From Zingiber officinale (taxonomy: Eukaryota > Streptophyta > Magnoliopsida > Zingiberales > Zingiberaceae): a stretch of DNA of 64,000 nucleotides. The translations under genes and the position numbers were made by a program. The stretch spans positions 29,838,011-29,902,010 of the forward strand of contig NC_056000.1 in the NCBI RefSeq assembly GCF_018446385.1, given 5' to 3'. This document shows positions 62,371-64,000 of the stretch, piece after piece (the stretch's first letter is position 1; each line of letters opens with the position of its first letter). The notes under the pieces were generated by a model. It was given only the letters and a program-made list of their open reading frames with translations. It did no database searches and had not been told where the DNA came from.

Positions 62371-62975
62371 TCCTGTCCAAAAATCGTGAAGAATGCTAGC
62401 TAGGGATGTGGCTTCTAAGTTGACCGTGTATAGAACCCGCTTCGCTCTGCAACATAAGAAATGTCAGTGCCGAGCCATGGAAGGGGTCCTCGACGTTGGC
62501 CCTCTGAAGCTCAAGTCAGTCACAGAAAAGATGGAAGAAAATAGAGCAACAGAAAGCACAGACGTGAATAGTGACTAACACATACAGACCCCCTTTATAT
62601 AGTACCCTGGTGGGCAATGTGCACGTTCTCCAAGGTGCGGGCATGCTTTCCCAACCATCCCATGAAAGAATATGTCAGAAAAGTGTCTCTAATACCATAC
62701 CTTAATAAGTCATGCAAATCCCTGATGAGACAGTGGAAGCTTCCGCTATACGATCTACCTATTGACCATGTCTTGTGTCGGTGACACTATCTCTCAGAAA
62801 GATATTAAGAGATACGTCAATGATCCCTCTTCTTGGCCGAGTGGGGTAGCCGCTCGGCTGGGGACCCCTCCGCTCAGTCGGCTTCGGTTGCTTTTCCTTG
62901 CGATAACTGGGTCCAGTAGATTGTTTTCACTCAACCGAACAAGCGCTCCGATCTCGTTCCTCGATCCGTACTAAG
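62371..62975 (-). repeat. Fragment of another LTR-like repeat
   Basis: A minus-strand TATA-like box (actatataaagggg, near 62600) and GC-rich blocks with ccgctcggctgggg motifs. No termini, no coding sequence. Confidence 0.45.
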
Positions 62976-64000
62976 TGTAAGGGATCGGTGGCCGGCTAAA
63001 AGAGGGGGGGGGGTAGCTAGGTCACCCCCAACTTTGATTTCTTCTCTACACGGTTAGTTTGCGCAAGCGGAAATGAAACTAAAACAAAAAAACAATGAGT
63101 AAGAACACAAACACTAACACGATTCTTTTACGTGGTTCGGAGATTGCTTGCTCCTACTCCACGGCGTGTCCTTGAGGTGGACGAGCCCTTGATCCTTCGG
63201 TGGATCAGTCCCCGGCAATCTCCGGCTAGCTCTTACTCCTTCTCGGTGGAGTACAACCTCTCACAAGGTTCTCTTCCTCTTACAAGATGAACTTAGGTTT
63301 AGGAGGAAGAGAGTAGGCTTGGAAGCTTTGGGCAATGACAAGGAGTGATTCAACAATAATCAGTAACCTCCTTCAAGCCCCAAAGCTTTCCTTAAATAAG
63401 AGGAGAGAGTTGATCATCATATCAACTCATCTCGGCACCAGTCGACTGGCAAAACCATCAGTCGACTGGTGTTACCGTTAGAGGTAACCAATGGCTACTT
63501 TCCAGCACCAACGGTCATTTACCAGTCGACTGCTAAAACTAGTAGTCGACTGGTGCAGTCAACTGCTAAAACTTGCAGTCGACTGATCCACACCAACCGA
63601 ATGAACAGAACCATTCTGTTCACGCCCAGTCGACTGCGCAGTCGACTGCACTAGTTGACTGCTAAAACATGCAGTCGACTGCTACAGTAACGGTACAGTA
63701 ATGCTACAGTACTGCTACAGTAACCCTAAAACTTATGCTTTTACTCCGAGTACAATCTCTCGTGCACTCGTACCCTCACCCTTACGACTCTTTTGACGCT
63801 TCCTTTGCAGCTTTAACAGAACCTTCAAGCATACTTTCTTTGGCTCTCGTCTCTCGGATGCATTCAAGTCTGCGGCTCGTCCCCAATGCCATCCTTCGCG
63901 TATGCCTCGAAATTGCTTCCCTCGGCCCTTGTCCTCGCTGCCTTGTCCACGGTCCCTCGGATGCTTCATCCTTCACCGGACCCGAAGCCATCAACCTGAG
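62976..64000 (-). repeat. LTR with CAGTCGACTG palindromes, cut by the window end
   Basis: Minus-orientation LTR whose end is TGTAAGGGATCGGTGGCC at 62976, with the usual C-rich terminal block (gggggggggtagctagg). It holds at least ten CAGTCGACTG-type palindromes (63430-63695) next to a minus-strand TATA-like tatttaagg (63391). Frames in it are not genes. Confidence 0.75.

Overview
This is nuclear DNA of a flowering plant. Genes have GT-AG introns, the plastid ClpC gene is split into exons, and LTR retrotransposons, solo LTRs, SINE-like repeats and a PIF/Harbinger transposon fill the space between and inside genes. A monocot is likely. The LTR families remind me of ginger-type (Zingiberales) genomes, but that is memory only and weak.

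Layout. (1) 455-4178 (+): 3' two thirds of a chloroplast ClpC Hsp100 ATPase gene. (2) 7061-13437: a minus-strand SIRE-like Ty1/copia element with gag remnants but no pol; its 3' LTR carries two later LTR insertions. (3) 16680-17194 and 48142-48351 (+): four exons of a LAX PANICLE2-like (RAWUL-type) gene. They join in frame across one intron of about 30.9 kb. (4) That intron holds three tandem tRNA-like SINE copies, a PIF/Harbinger element with TAA target duplications (20987-24855), a decayed SIRE-like element with nested solo LTRs and a hAT-type MITE (25862-37316), another solo LTR (37574-38624) and a nearly complete Ty1/copia element (40611-47282). (5) 51753-53450 (+): a secreted SERK-like LRR protein without kinase, with a duplicated two-LRR exon. 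(6) 55474-59188 (+): a CDK-like Ser/Thr kinase with a predicted N-myristoyl start. (7) 59867-60157 (-): a broken TPD1-like gene. (8) 60470-64000: more LTR-derived repeats.

The genes do not form a functional unit; they are ordinary plant loci separated by repeats. The most unusual points are the 30.9-kb transposon-filled intron; the 29-nt leader of the copia element at 40.6-47.3 kb, which consists almost wholly of two blocks that are perfect complements of two LTR blocks; palindrome clusters next to the TATA box in several LTR families; the exon duplication in the LRR gene; and a 23-bp tandem duplication that shifts the frame of the TPD1-like gene. Exon borders were set by eye from splice consensus and reading frame.
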